Below, one piece after another: positions 23,259 through 30,870 of a DNA stretch of 38,588 nucleotides. The DNA is from a virus. The notes beneath the pieces are model-generated. The model had not been told where the DNA came from. It worked only from the letters and a program-made list of their open reading frames with translations, and ran no database searches. Where the stretch lies: IMG/VR virus record IMGVR_UViG_3300032278_004286, positions 1-38,588 of that record; one strand, written 5' to 3'. Positions within the stretch are counted from its first letter, which is position 1, and each line of letters begins with the position of its first letter. A program made the translations under genes and the position numbers.

Positions 23259-25173
23259 GTTTTGTCGCCTCCAGCGCCTTGCCGATGGCTTCCAGCCGGA
23301 CGCGAGCGGCTTCCGCCCCCGCCTCGCCGTAGATCTTCACCACCTCGGCCTTCGTTTTCTCGATTTCCATCAGTTTCAGGTCGATATCGACCAGCTTCAT
23401 GGACAGGTCGGCTTGCGCCGCCTGCATCCCCATCTGCTCCATGGCCTGCTGCGCCGGGTTCGGCTTCGGCATCAGGGCCTCCGTGTCGTCCACGTTCGCG
23501 GCTTCCAGAATACGCTTCGCCGCCTCGCCGGCATCGACCAGTCCCGCCTGCGCCAACTCCATCAGGAACTGCGCGACCGCCATGGCCTGCATCTTCGTGA
23601 CCATCTGCGGGTCGGCGACAGGGCAGATATCCATGTCCGCCAGCGCGTAGTCCTGCGCCGGGTCGTACATCTCCTGCCCGTCGTGGAAGGCGTTGTACTT
23701 CTCCGCGTTCACCGTCACCGCGTTGATCTGCGCCAGAAGCTTGAACTCGTGCTTCATGGCGCGGAAGATCCGCTTGTAGACCGCCGTGAACACCGCCAGC
23801 CCCTGCTCGATCAGGGCAATGGTCGTCGTGGCCGTCTGCTGCCGTCCGCCCGCGTCCCCGGTCATCACGTCCTGCACGCTGGCAATCTCGCGGCCGGCGT
23901 CGATCAGCATCCCCAGCATCTGGAACAGCGTGCCGTCCGGGCCGGGGAACGTCATCGGCGCGATGGCGCTGCGAATGTCCGCGCCCGAGGCCGGAAGCAT
24001 CTTCCACTCACCCGGTTCGAACTGCTGCCGCCCGCCTTTCAGCCGCAGCTCCGACCCGATGAACCCGCCGCCCCGCGATGCCATGTGCCCCGCGTCGATC
24101 AGCATGTTCAGGATGCTGTTCACCGACGCCGAAATGTCGGCCAGCAGCATCCCCAGACCCGTACCCCAGAAGCCGCCCTCAAGCCCCGGAATGAACTGGT
24201 ACGCGACGAAGTAGTGATTGCGCCGGATCGCCAGAACGCCCGTCTTCACTTCGACAGGCTGCGGCACATCCATGATGCCGCCCCACTGGTCCTGCACCGG
24301 GACCATCTGCATTTTCTGCCGGGTCTTGTACTTCACGTCCTCCGGCTCGAAATCGGCCACGATACGCACGATCTTCCGCGTCTTGCAGTGGAACGTGACG
24401 ATGTACGGCTCGGGATATCCGTCTTCGTCCAGATCCAGCCGCGTATGCTGCTCCACGAACTCCTGCAATTTCTGCGCGTCGTCGTCCGTGTCCTCCAGGT
24501 CGATATCCAGGAACAGGCCCGCCTCCACCCGCTCGCGGATTTCGTACGGATAGAGCGGCAGGATTTCCCCGCAGCGCGGCGCTTCGTTCAGCACCTTCAC
24601 CTTGTCGTTCACGATGAAGTTGCCCGGCTCGATCAGCTTGCACCGGGCGCGGCCATGCACCGGATCGAACCAGACCTTCCGAACCATCGTGCCGACGATA
24701 GGCAGTTGCAGCAGAAGCTTGTCGGTCTCTTCCTCCCATTCCTCGATTTCGGAGGACAGCTGGTAGGACGTGTATTCCGACACCCTGTCGGCGCGGGCCG
24801 CTTTCAGCCCCTGCGGGTCGGCCCCCCACGTCTTGCACTTCACCACGCGGTCAGGGGCCACGATGGCCGGGTACGCGCGGGCGTTGAACTGCATCGCTGC
24901 CGACGTGATCAGCGGATACTTGATGTTCGAGGCGTTCTTGAACGGATAGGACTTGTCTTCCTTCACCAGCTTGGCGAGGTCGATGCCCTTCTTCATCCGG
25001 TCCAGCCAGTCCTTCATGCTGTCGGAATCGGTCTCGTGGTCCTGCGCCACGTCATGCGCGATGGCGTTCAGCTGGCCGTCGTCCATCATGGCGGCGATGT
25101 TGTCGCTGCCGGTGACGCTGGCGACGAATTCCTCCGGCGACAGTGCAGGCTGTTCGGGCTGTTGCTCTTCCAT
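23056..25173 (-). CDS. P22-like portal protein
   Basis: 705 residues. Matches P22 gp1-type portals in pattern: DSMKDWLDRMKKGIDLAKLV near 52-71, then YPFKNASNIKYPLITSAAMQ with FNARAYPAI. Later QFIPGLEGGFWGTGLGMLLA (about 345-364), and SVQDVMTGDAGGRQQTATTT near 455-475, the usual portal helix region. A long helical C-terminus follows (barrel-like). The last ~67 residues overlap the next gene and are low-complexity. ATG 25173 overlaps TerL's stop (TGATG). Forms the dodecameric DNA gate of the procapsid. Confidence 0.85.
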   Translation of the reverse strand: MEEQQPEQPALSPEEFVASVTGSDNIAAMMDDGQLNAIAHDVAQDHETDSDSMKDWLDRMKKGIDLAKLVKEDKSYPFKNASNIKYPLITSAAMQFNARAYPAIVAPDRVVKCKTWGADPQGLKAARADRVSEYTSYQLSSEIEEWEEETDKLLLQLPIVGTMVRKVWFDPVHGRARCKLIEPGNFIVNDKVKVLNEAPRCGEILPLYPYEIRERVEAGLFLDIDLEDTDDDAQKLQEFVEQHTRLDLDEDGYPEPYIVTFHCKTRKIVRIVADFEPEDVKYKTRQKMQMVPVQDQWGGIMDVPQPVEVKTGVLAIRRNHYFVAYQFIPGLEGGFWGTGLGMLLADISASVNSILNMLIDAGHMASRGGGFIGSELRLKGGRQQFEPGEWKMLPASGADIRSAIAPMTFPGPDGTLFQMLGMLIDAGREIASVQDVMTGDAGGRQQTATTTIALIEQGLAVFTAVYKRIFRAMKHEFKLLAQINAVTVNAEKYNAFHDGQEMYDPAQDYALADMDICPVADPQMVTKMQAMAVAQFLMELAQAGLVDAGEAAKRILEAANVDDTEALMPKPNPAQQAMEQMGMQAAQADLSMKLVDIDLKLMEIEKTKAEVVKIYGEAGAEAARVRLEAIGKALEATKLEIERAVSGRRGSVAGASGDAGNAGRAGAPVPGAEASGVAGLLVGQPVAPGAPAGVAPNGGMGGGYV

Positions 25174-26501
25174 CAGTACCCCGTCGCGTCGTCGCGTGAG
25201 TGGTCCGGCTCGTCGTGCCAGGTGTCATCAGCCTTGCCCTGCACCGGATAGGCGAACGTCAGGGCGAAGGCGTCGGCCACGTCAGGCGACGGAATCCCGC
25301 GCTTCTTCATGTCCTCCTTCTTTTCGAGGACAATCGCGTTGTTCGCGTCGTATCGGTACATAGGGCCGGTCAATTCCGCCGCCAGAAGGTCGTCCTTCGG
25401 AAGCGAACCCGTCGCCAGCCAGGATCGCGCGTTCAGCCACATCTCGCTGCGCTTGTTCGCCGCCCGCTCGCCGCTGCGCTGACTGTCGGAGCGGCCGCCG
25501 AAGTTGACCCCCGTCACCCGGAAGCCCAGCTGCCGCAGCCGGTCCACAACCCCGCCGCCGACGCCCCCGTCGTCCACGAACACCGCGTCGGGATTCCAGC
25601 GGTCGATCCACGCCGCCACCTTCGCGGCCAGCATCATCGTGTCTATTCCGCTGTGCCGCTCGTACTTCAACGGCGCACCGTCGCGGCCATGACGGAAGTA
25701 GATCACCGACTTGTCGTCACCGAACCGCGCCACGTCCACGCCGATGACCTTCTCGTCGAAGACCTCGGGGCGCACGTCCCGCGCCTGTGCATCAGCAACC
25801 AGATCGTAAGCGATCAGCTGGTCGTCGCTCTCTGCCTCGAAGCTGCAGAAGAACTCCTGCCGGATCTTCCCGTCCGACATGCCGGCGCGGCGCTCGTCGT
25901 CGATCTGCGCCTGCGTGACAAGCCCCGTGTCCTCCACCGACAGGCTCTGACAGAACCAACCGTCATCATCCAGCGCCCGGAGATACGTGGAATAGCCGTG
26001 GTTCCGGCCGCGCGGCGTGTAGATGAACAGCGCCCAGCCACCGTTCTCGACCAGGATCGGCCGAATGTACTCCCACGCCTCCGGGTTCGCGAGCGACCAT
26101 TCCGAAAACACGACGCCCACCGGGTTGGAGCCAACAAGGCTGTCGTAGTTGTCCGACCCCGCCATCTGCCATATCGAGCCATTGACGGTCTCGATCAACA
26201 TTTCCTGGTCCGACTTCCGCTTGCGGACCTCCGGCGGCAGGAACTGGTCGATGATGCGCCGGCTGTCGCGGTCGATGCCGTTCCAGATTGCCCGGCGGGC
26301 CTGCGTCTGCTCGGGGAACAGGTGCCAGTACGTCCCCGTTCGCTTGAACATGTCCCGCGCCGTCAGGTTGAGTGCGCAACTGTCCTTGCCTGCCCGGCGA
26401 TGCCACACCGCAGCCCCGCGCTGAAACTTCTTCCCGTGCCCGAAACTGTTGTAGAGCGCCCGCTGATGCGGACGCGCCTGCCAGTCATTCGGGATCTGCA
26501 A
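25173..26501 (-). CDS. Terminase large subunit (TerL)
   Basis: 442 residues. N-terminal ATPase: Walker A variant VWHRRAGKDS (33-41), Walker B VVFSEWS with Glu134. C-terminal RNase-H-like nuclease: GVDVARFGDDKSV (Asp256), FVDDGGVGGG (Asp310/311) and SPDVADAFALTF (Asp407/410). It pumps and cuts DNA into the procapsid, working with the small subunit coded just upstream (17-base overlap) and the portal. All key acidic residues are visible. Confidence 0.92.
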   Translation of the reverse strand: MQIPNDWQARPHQRALYNSFGHGKKFQRGAAVWHRRAGKDSCALNLTARDMFKRTGTYWHLFPEQTQARRAIWNGIDRDSRRIIDQFLPPEVRKRKSDQEMLIETVNGSIWQMAGSDNYDSLVGSNPVGVVFSEWSLANPEAWEYIRPILVENGGWALFIYTPRGRNHGYSTYLRALDDDGWFCQSLSVEDTGLVTQAQIDDERRAGMSDGKIRQEFFCSFEAESDDQLIAYDLVADAQARDVRPEVFDEKVIGVDVARFGDDKSVIYFRHGRDGAPLKYERHSGIDTMMLAAKVAAWIDRWNPDAVFVDDGGVGGGVVDRLRQLGFRVTGVNFGGRSDSQRSGERAANKRSEMWLNARSWLATGSLPKDDLLAAELTGPMYRYDANNAIVLEKKEDMKKRGIPSPDVADAFALTFAYPVQGKADDTWHDEPDHSRDDATGY

Positions 26502-26922
26502 AGGTGTCCACGACGTTGATGTTCAGGCCCCCGGAATGCTCCACGTCACGCTTGTCGCGCCATTCGTCTGGCCGGCGGTTCTTCAACCAGAAGATCGCCG
26601 CTGTTGTGTCAGGCGCAATCTTCGCGGTGTAGGGCGCATAGACAGGCTCAGCCGCCCCAGCGGGCATGAATATCTTGACCTCTTCCTGCTCGTATCCGAT
26701 GGCGCGGTGGTACAGGGCACGCTCAACGCGGGCGTCCGCTTCCTCCTTGCCGACCTTTAGGGCCTCGCAAAACTCGGCGTGAACATTCTTCCAGCGGTAA
26801 ATCGTTGCGACGGAAACGTTGAAGAAGTCTGCGACTTCCGCGTCGGTCGCGCCAAGTCGCGCCAGCTTCTTCGCGCCCTCTGCGTATGCCTCCCTGTAGT
26901 CTGTCGGTCTACCTCCAGCCAT
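26485..26922 (-). CDS. Terminase small subunit-like DNA-binding protein
   Basis: 145 residues. MAGGRPTDYREAYAEGAKKL followed by ATDAEVADFFNVSVATIYRW is a helix-turn-helix typical of small terminase subunits (DNA recognition). The middle GKEEADARVERALYHRAIGY and YAPYTAKIAPDTTAAIFWLK, ending NRRPDEWRDK, are classical TerS residues. ATG 26922 shares its A with the upstream stop (TAATG). Recognises the packaging site. Confidence 0.88.
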   Translation of the reverse strand: MAGGRPTDYREAYAEGAKKLARLGATDAEVADFFNVSVATIYRWKNVHAEFCEALKVGKEEADARVERALYHRAIGYEQEEVKIFMPAGAAEPVYAPYTAKIAPDTTAAIFWLKNRRPDEWRDKRDVEHSGGLNINVVDTFADPE

Positions 26923-27170
26923 TACGCCACCGACAGTCTGGACCAGACGGTGAACTGGTCGCTGATCTTCTCGACACGCGGCGCGGCGCGAACGTAGACG
27001 ATGTTCCTGTCCGCCATGAACTGGCTCAGCTGGCGCGTGTATGCGGCTTCGGCCTCTTGCTGCGTGGCGTAGAGCGCGGGGAACGTCTGGCCCTCCGGCT
27101 TCACGCCTCCACTGGTCAGGGTGACGAATGCCTTGCCGTTGGGGTCGTGCTGTCCGGTGAACATGGTCAC
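26922..27170 (-). CDS. Hypothetical 82-aa late-operon protein
   Basis: Small protein starting at GTG 27170 (GTGA overlap) or ATG 27164; the choice is open. Contains GKAFVTLTSGGVKPEGQTFP, a beta-hairpin-like start, and a helix QEAEAAYTRQLSQFMAD. Lies just before TerS in the late operon. No family recognised. Confidence 0.6.
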   Translation of the reverse strand: MTMFTGQHDPNGKAFVTLTSGGVKPEGQTFPALYATQQEAEAAYTRQLSQFMADRNIVYVRAAPRVEKISDQFTVWSRLSVA

Positions 27171-27487
27171 GCCACGTCGATGATGCTGATGGTGCCGGAC
27201 GCGGGAATTTCGATGTACCGCGTTTCCCCCGCGAAGATGACATGCCCCAGCGTTGCGGTTGCTGCCGTGCCGCCGAATGCAAGGCGCATTGCCTCGTCAC
27301 CCTGGATATGCAGCACGTCGCCCTCCACGGCGCTGATGGCCGTGCCGCCACCTGCCGCGCCGTTGGTCAGGTTGGTGGCGCTGGTGCTGGTGGTGTGAGC
27401 GCCGCTGGTGGTCAAGCGACCGGACGGAACAGACGAGTCGCTGCCGTTGGAGCCGTACCGGCATATGTCGAAGGTGGCTGTGCCCAT
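27167..27487 (-). CDS. Hypothetical 106-aa first gene of late operon
   Basis: Starts at ATG 27487; an earlier in-frame ATG at 27523 would run through the leader hairpin, so it is less likely. Beta-rich, Thr/Ser/Gly-rich (SGAHTTSTSATNLTNGAAGG). The C-terminal part HVIFAGETRYIEIPASGTIS looks like a small structural domain. First gene downstream of the predicted late promoter and hairpin. Possibly a minor virion protein. Confidence 0.55.
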   Translation of the reverse strand: MGTATFDICRYGSNGSDSSVPSGRLTTSGAHTTSTSATNLTNGAAGGGTAISAVEGDVLHIQGDEAMRLAFGGTAATATLGHVIFAGETRYIEIPASGTISIIDVA

Positions 27488-27521
27488 CGGGTCATGCCTC
27501 GCTGTCTGAAAATGCAGTCGC

Positions 27522-27550
27522 ACCGCGCAGGGTCTTGCCCTCTGCGCGGT
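27522..27550 (-). terminator. Leader hairpin ahead of the late operon
   Basis: Arms ACCGCGCAG and CTGCGCGGT (9 bp perfect) around an 11-base loop region that can add GG-CC pairs. It sits about 70 bases after the late promoter's predicted start and before ATG 27487. No U-tract is visible on the minus side, so termination may need other factors; it may be the point where the NusG paralogue acts. Confidence 0.5.
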
Positions 27551-27627
27551 TTACCCCGTGTTAGCCGCCGGGTGCGCCGTCTGACCGCCGCCGGGCTGGT
27601 GCAGACCTTGGCTCGGCTGTTGGGCGC

Positions 27628-27655
27628 AGTATACAGGGTATGGGTTGCAACGCAA
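27628..27655 (-). promoter_or_regulatory. Probable late promoter
   Basis: On the minus strand TTGCGT (27655-27650) and TATACT (27633-27628) are 16 bases apart. It lies right after the NusG-like stop codon and points into the packaging/head operon. A GTTGCAAC palindrome (27644-27651) overlaps the promoter and could bind a regulator. Confidence 0.6.
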
Positions 27656-27664
27656 TATCTGGTG

Positions 27665-28276
27665 TTACACGGCCTTGCGAACATCAAGCGGGTCGATCAC
27701 GCCGGGCACGGCGCGTCCGAACAATTCGCCCTCGAAGCCGACCATCGGGTGCATTTCGTGCGCGGCGCTGACCATGCGGGTAAAACGCACCACCTGGTTC
27801 ATGAAGGGGCCGGAGAGGATTTCCAACATATCGCCGGGGTCGAACTGGCACATGGCGGCGCGGTCGTTGCGGTCGATGATGCGGCGAGCTTCCTCCGCCT
27901 TGGCGTTGGCGCGAGTGATGAACTCGGACAGGCCCTTGCCGGTCTGAACCTCGTTCTGGTCCTTGTCCTTGCGAACGCCGGTCATGTCGGCGCGGCTGAT
28001 CGCCATGAGCGTGGGCGCGAGGCCACGGGCGCGGATCGCGGCGTGATACAGATCATCGGGGATATCCGCGAAGACATAGTTGGGCAGCAGGACTTCCGTC
28101 TCCGGCTCTGCATATCGGCGCTTGCCCTTGCGCAGGAACGTGATGCGCACCGGGGCGTGAGCCTCGATCCCCATGGCTTGCAGTTGGCGAACGACGGCGA
28201 ACTCGCCGCGCTCCTTTTCGGCGCCGGGGAACGGTGCGATCTTCCTTGTGGTCGTGATGCCCAGATACCAAGTCAT
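27665..28276 (-). CDS. NusG/RfaH-family transcription elongation factor paralogue
   Basis: 203 residues. N-terminal NGN-like domain: WYLGITTTRK start, LQAMGIEAHAPV, then ETEVLLPNYVFADIP, the typical 'LFPGYVFV' strand. The C-terminal KOW segment FDPGDMLEILSGPFMN (145-160) ends with a beta barrel-like FGRAVPGVI. It should bind RNA polymerase and alter pausing or termination. Last gene of the early operon, directly before the late promoter and hairpin, so a role as late-operon antiterminator or stabiliser is inferred. A GAGGGGCAGG site precedes ATG 28276. Confidence 0.85.
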   Translation of the reverse strand: MTWYLGITTTRKIAPFPGAEKERGEFAVVRQLQAMGIEAHAPVRITFLRKGKRRYAEPETEVLLPNYVFADIPDDLYHAAIRARGLAPTLMAISRADMTGVRKDKDQNEVQTGKGLSEFITRANAKAEEARRIIDRNDRAAMCQFDPGDMLEILSGPFMNQVVRFTRMVSAAHEMHPMVGFEGELFGRAVPGVIDPLDVRKAV

Positions 28277-28413
28277 GTCCTGCCCCTCTGTTGTGGTTTG
28301 GCGGGTCTCCGGGTGGAGAGTTCACCCTTCGTGTCCCGCCTCGGGCGATAGGGGATACCCGGTCCCCGGCTCTGCCCGCGCACCGCCAGCGTTGCCCCGC
28401 TGGTCAGGGGGTT

Positions 28414-28602
28414 TCAGGTCGCTATCTGCCCGTCCATGCCTTCGAGATATGACCACACGGCGTCGGCGGTTTCCCCGCCCCGCGCCATTGCTTCAGCAGC
28501 CGTCATTCCGTCCAGAAACGGCTGGGGCGAAGTCAGGAACTGCCGCGCCTCATCTTCGGTGTAGAACTCCATCAGGAACTCCCACAGCGTCCATTCGCGC
28601 AT
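28414..28602 (-). CDS. Toxin-binding-domain-like small protein (MbcA/ParS/Xre C-domain type)
   Basis: 62 residues. The second half QPFLDGMTAAEAMARGGETA then DAVWSYLEGMDGQ resembles the DUF2384 domain of MbcA/ParS/Xre antitoxins ('P..L.G.TPLE.L..G..V...L..I..G'). The usual N-terminal HTH is absent, so it would be a domain alone. ATG 28602 overlaps the upstream stop (TGATG). A 137-base gap to the NusG-like gene follows, holding no clear gene; its CCAGCG/CGCTGG hairpin has no T-run. Moderate family call. Confidence 0.55.
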   Translation of the reverse strand: MREWTLWEFLMEFYTEDEARQFLTSPQPFLDGMTAAEAMARGGETADAVWSYLEGMDGQIAT

Positions 28603-28946
28603 CACTCGAATTCCTCCGTTGCTGTTGCGATACCCTCTGGCAGGCCCGTGGCGGGGCGATGAGGGGCCAAGTCGTGTTTGCCGGTGTCCGTGGTGCCCTC
28701 GGGCGAGTTGCCGCCCTGTGGCGCGTTTTTCGTCAGCGCCGCTTTCAGCGCCTCGGCCACGGCGAGGTAGCTGCCGCGCTCGTAGTCCCGCGCCATGTTG
28801 CGATACCAGACCTCCCAGTTGGTCGCCCGGCGGCGGTCCATCGTGTCGGACCATGCGCCCGTCACCAGGTGGATCCGCCCGTCAGGCATTACCTCGGCGG
28901 TCGGGAGCGCGGCTGTCTGGCGCTGCTGCTCTGCGCGGCGGTTCAT
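28602..28946 (-). CDS. Hypothetical 114-aa early protein
   Basis: Starts at ATG 28946 (ATGA overlap). Contains GRIHLVTGAWSDTMDRRRAT and WEVWYRNMARDYERGSYLAV then EALKAAL, a helical stretch. The C-terminal third is polar and probably disordered. No family recognised; gene reality is supported by both coupled junctions. Confidence 0.6.
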   Translation of the reverse strand: MNRRAEQQRQTAALPTAEVMPDGRIHLVTGAWSDTMDRRRATNWEVWYRNMARDYERGSYLAVAEALKAALTKNAPQGGNSPEGTTDTGKHDLAPHRPATGLPEGIATATEEFE

Positions 28947-29398
28947 GCGGTGGTCTCCCAGAGAAGCTTGACCGTGGTAGGGCTCTTCATCGACTTCCGC
29001 GGTCTGCTGGGCGACGACCATTCGCCACCGCCCCTCTCGCCTATCAGGGTCCACCCGCTCGCCCGTAGAGACGCCCCGCCTTCCTCGGGCAGGGTGTAGG
29101 TTCCAATCCTCGTGAACCCCAAGGCGAACGCCGCTCGGGATGCTCTGCCGTAGAGGAAGGAACATGCGTTGCGAGTGCCGTCCGTGCAGAGCCGCGTCAC
29201 CTCGGCGGTCAGGCCGTCGTCACGCATTCTGGCGACAGGCCGACCGACAATCACGACGCCGACCAGCCGCCCGCCTGCGAATGCGCCGATGCTGAACAGG
29301 TGCCCGACAACAGGGGGATGGTGGCGGTGAATATCCGCGACAAAGGCGTTTGCCTCGTCCAAGGATATGCGCCCGTGCCGAAGCCTGTGGTCACTCAT
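28943..29398 (-). CDS. XF1762-family phage protein (GNAT-like)
   Basis: 151 residues from ATG 29398 (ATGA). Conserved string DEANAFVADIHRHHPPVVGH, GGRLVGVVIVGRPVARMRDD, EVTRLCTDGTRNACSFLYGR, YTLPEEGGASLRASGW and the GGGEWSSPSR end all match the XF1762 type, known in phages and prophages; it looks like an acetyltransferase-fold protein. Substrate unknown. Confidence 0.8.
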   Translation of the reverse strand: MSDHRLRHGRISLDEANAFVADIHRHHPPVVGHLFSIGAFAGGRLVGVVIVGRPVARMRDDGLTAEVTRLCTDGTRNACSFLYGRASRAAFALGFTRIGTYTLPEEGGASLRASGWTLIGERGGGEWSSPSRPRKSMKSPTTVKLLWETTA

Positions 29399-29532
29399 CC
29401 AAACAACTCCATCTGCTTCATCGTGTCGGTGCGGGCGAACCATCCGGCGGGCCACCAGCTGCGGCAGCGAGGGCAGGACAGCCCGCCAGTGTGGCCGGGG
29501 CGCAGGGAGACCGTGCAGCGGGGGCAGGTCAT
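29395..29532 (-). CDS. 45-aa zinc-ribbon protein
   Basis: MTCPRCTVSLRPGHTGGLSC followed by PRCRSWWP: two CPRC knuckles 16 residues apart, a clear zinc ribbon. Coupled by ATGA on both sides. Small phage zinc ribbons often bind nucleic acid or polymerase; no specific role. Confidence 0.6.
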   Translation of the reverse strand: MTCPRCTVSLRPGHTGGLSCPRCRSWWPAGWFARTDTMKQMELFG

Positions 29533-29846
29533 GCTGCCTCCCACGGCTGGGCGACCCCGGCAGCGCGTCGACCGGCGGCGGTCAGTTCGTAGGTCAGGGC
29601 GCGGTCCTGGCTGGTCCACGGTGACGCCTTGCCGGCCAGCAGGCCCTTGTCGCACAGCCGGGCGACGGCTTCGCTGCCACGGCTGTGGTTCTGTTCGCCC
29701 CCGAGGTGGCGCTGTGCGTGAGCGAGGGTGAGCGGCGACAGCGCACGGGCGCGGGCGGCGGCAAGGCGCAGCACGACGGCTTCGTCGGCCAGTGCGCTTT
29801 CGGTGGCGCGGGTTATCTCGGCGATGGTGCGGGGGGCGAGGATCAT
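29529..29846 (-). CDS. Winged-helix-like small protein
   Basis: 105 residues. An Ala/Arg-rich helical start, then LSPLTLAHAQRHLGGEQNHS, and RLCDKGLLAGKASPW followed by ALTYELTAAGRRA, the 'recognition helix plus wing' pattern of MarR-like folds. Coupled to its neighbours by ATGA. Possibly DNA-binding; no family name. Confidence 0.6.
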   Translation of the reverse strand: MILAPRTIAEITRATESALADEAVVLRLAAARARALSPLTLAHAQRHLGGEQNHSRGSEAVARLCDKGLLAGKASPWTSQDRALTYELTAAGRRAAGVAQPWEAA

Positions 29847-30673
29847 GCGAGCGCCTCCAGAATTGCGTTGCCGATCAGTTCGGGGATTTGCGGGACGACG
29901 GCGTTTCCAAAACGCCTTGCGGTCTGCGTGGCCATCCCATCGGATAGCCCATCATCCATGCCGCGAAGGCGGTGCAGGACTTCGTGCCAGGTTTCAGGCC
30001 AAGCCTGTTCAGGGTCGTATACAAGCCGTCCCCGCTGGTCGCGGAAGCGCCAACCCGATTGTAGTTCCCGTTGACGGTAATCGTGGGCAACAACCGCCGC
30101 AGCTTCTGCCGAGCATGTGTGCCGCCGTCCAAGAAATAGCTCGATCCCTTCCCGCCTGATCTGGCGACCGGCGTCGGAAGCAATGATCCAGACGCGCTCG
30201 CGTTCGTGCGGGGCACCAAGTCCGGCTGCGGGAATAACATGCCACTCCGCATCATACCCGAGCGCGGCCAGCTGCCCGAATACGTGGCCAGCCCATCCCC
30301 CTCCATCGCCAGTAAGCAGATCTGCGGAGTTTTCCAGGATGATGAAGCCGGGTCGAATTTCGCCAGCCAGCCTGATGATCTCGGAGAATAGCCCGGTTCG
30401 TTCACCATGAATTCCCGCCTTCTTCCCGGCTGCTGAAATGTCTTGGCAGGGAAACCCGCCGGTTATCACGTCGATGCAAGGCGGCAGGTCATTTGCCGAC
30501 AGCGCCCTCACGTCCTCGAAGATCGGAACGCCCGGCCATGCGGTTGCCAGATCGTTGCGCCGGTCGGGGTCTATCTCGCAGAATGCGACCGTCTCGAAAC
30601 CGCCCGTCCGTTCCAGCCCGAGGCTGAAACCGCCGATGCCGCTGAACAGATCGAGAACCTTGAGTTTGCTCAT
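29843..30673 (-). CDS. DNA cytosine-5 methyltransferase
   Basis: 276 residues with C5-MTase motifs: I DLFSGIGGFSLGLE (8-21), II-like FCEIDPDRRNDL, IV GGFPCQDISAAG with catalytic Cys76, VI LENSADLL (Glu114), VIII APHERERVWII (154-164), and X RRFGNAVVPQIPELIG near the end. The target-recognition region between VIII and IX is short. Likely protects phage DNA from host restriction. A second protein-like frame overlaps most of it. ATG 30673 overlaps the upstream stop. Confidence 0.9.
   Translation of the reverse strand: MSKLKVLDLFSGIGGFSLGLERTGGFETVAFCEIDPDRRNDLATAWPGVPIFEDVRALSANDLPPCIDVITGGFPCQDISAAGKKAGIHGERTGLFSEIIRLAGEIRPGFIILENSADLLTGDGGGWAGHVFGQLAALGYDAEWHVIPAAGLGAPHERERVWIIASDAGRQIRREGIELFLGRRHTCSAEAAAVVAHDYRQRELQSGWRFRDQRGRLVYDPEQAWPETWHEVLHRLRGMDDGLSDGMATQTARRFGNAVVPQIPELIGNAILEALA
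29875..30408 (-). CDS. Overprinted frame inside the methyltransferase gene
   Basis: 177 codons in the +1 frame. The product contains WLAKFDPASSSWKTPQICLL, YSGSWPRSGMMRSGMLFPQP, SGSLLPTPVARSGGKG, LLPTITVNGNYNRVGASATS, MMGYPMGWPRR and LETPSSRKSPN. From memory this W-PRSGM..G / LLPTP / MG-P-GW pattern occurs in many phage proteins annotated as hypothetical or methyltransferase-related. Here it is wholly encoded across methyltransferase codons. ATG 30408 has a weak AAGGCGGG site. Translation is unproven. Confidence 0.5.
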   Translation of the reverse strand: MVNEPGYSPRSSGWLAKFDPASSSWKTPQICLLAMEGDGLATYSGSWPRSGMMRSGMLFPQPDLVPRTNASASGSLLPTPVARSGGKGSSYFLDGGTHARQKLRRLLPTITVNGNYNRVGASATSGDGLYTTLNRLGLKPGTKSCTAFAAWMMGYPMGWPRRPQGVLETPSSRKSPN

Positions 30674-30870
30674 GCAAGCCTCCGGTATGCCTGTGCGCTG
30701 GTCTGCCCGGTGCCGATGCGGTCGGAGACGACGCGGTTGGCCGTGGTCAGGCGATAGAGCGCGCTGCGGACCTCGCCCGCCGTCAGCTTCGTGCGGTTCA
30801 CCATGTCGGCGGCGGTGTATTCCCGGCCGGGCTTCATGGCGGCGAATACGGTTTCGGTGTGGTCGGTCAT
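30670..30870 (-). CDS. Small winged-HTH-like protein
   Basis: 66 residues: ETVFAAMKPGREYTAADMVN then RTKLTAGEVRSALYRLTTAN, the layout of a winged helix (two helices plus turn). Ends with ATGA overlap into the methyltransferase gene. Probably DNA-binding. Confidence 0.6.
   Translation of the reverse strand: MTDHTETVFAAMKPGREYTAADMVNRTKLTAGEVRSALYRLTTANRVVSDRIGTGQTSAQAYRRLA

Noticed and set aside
23413-25251. Long plus-strand frame (612 codons) opposite the portal gene
   Set aside because: Arg/His/Val-rich composition and exact antiparallel position show it mirrors the portal codons in GC-rich DNA.
28388-28405. CCAGCG/CGCTGG hairpin before the NusG-like gene as a terminator
   Set aside because: No T-run on either side and short stem; kept only as a remark.
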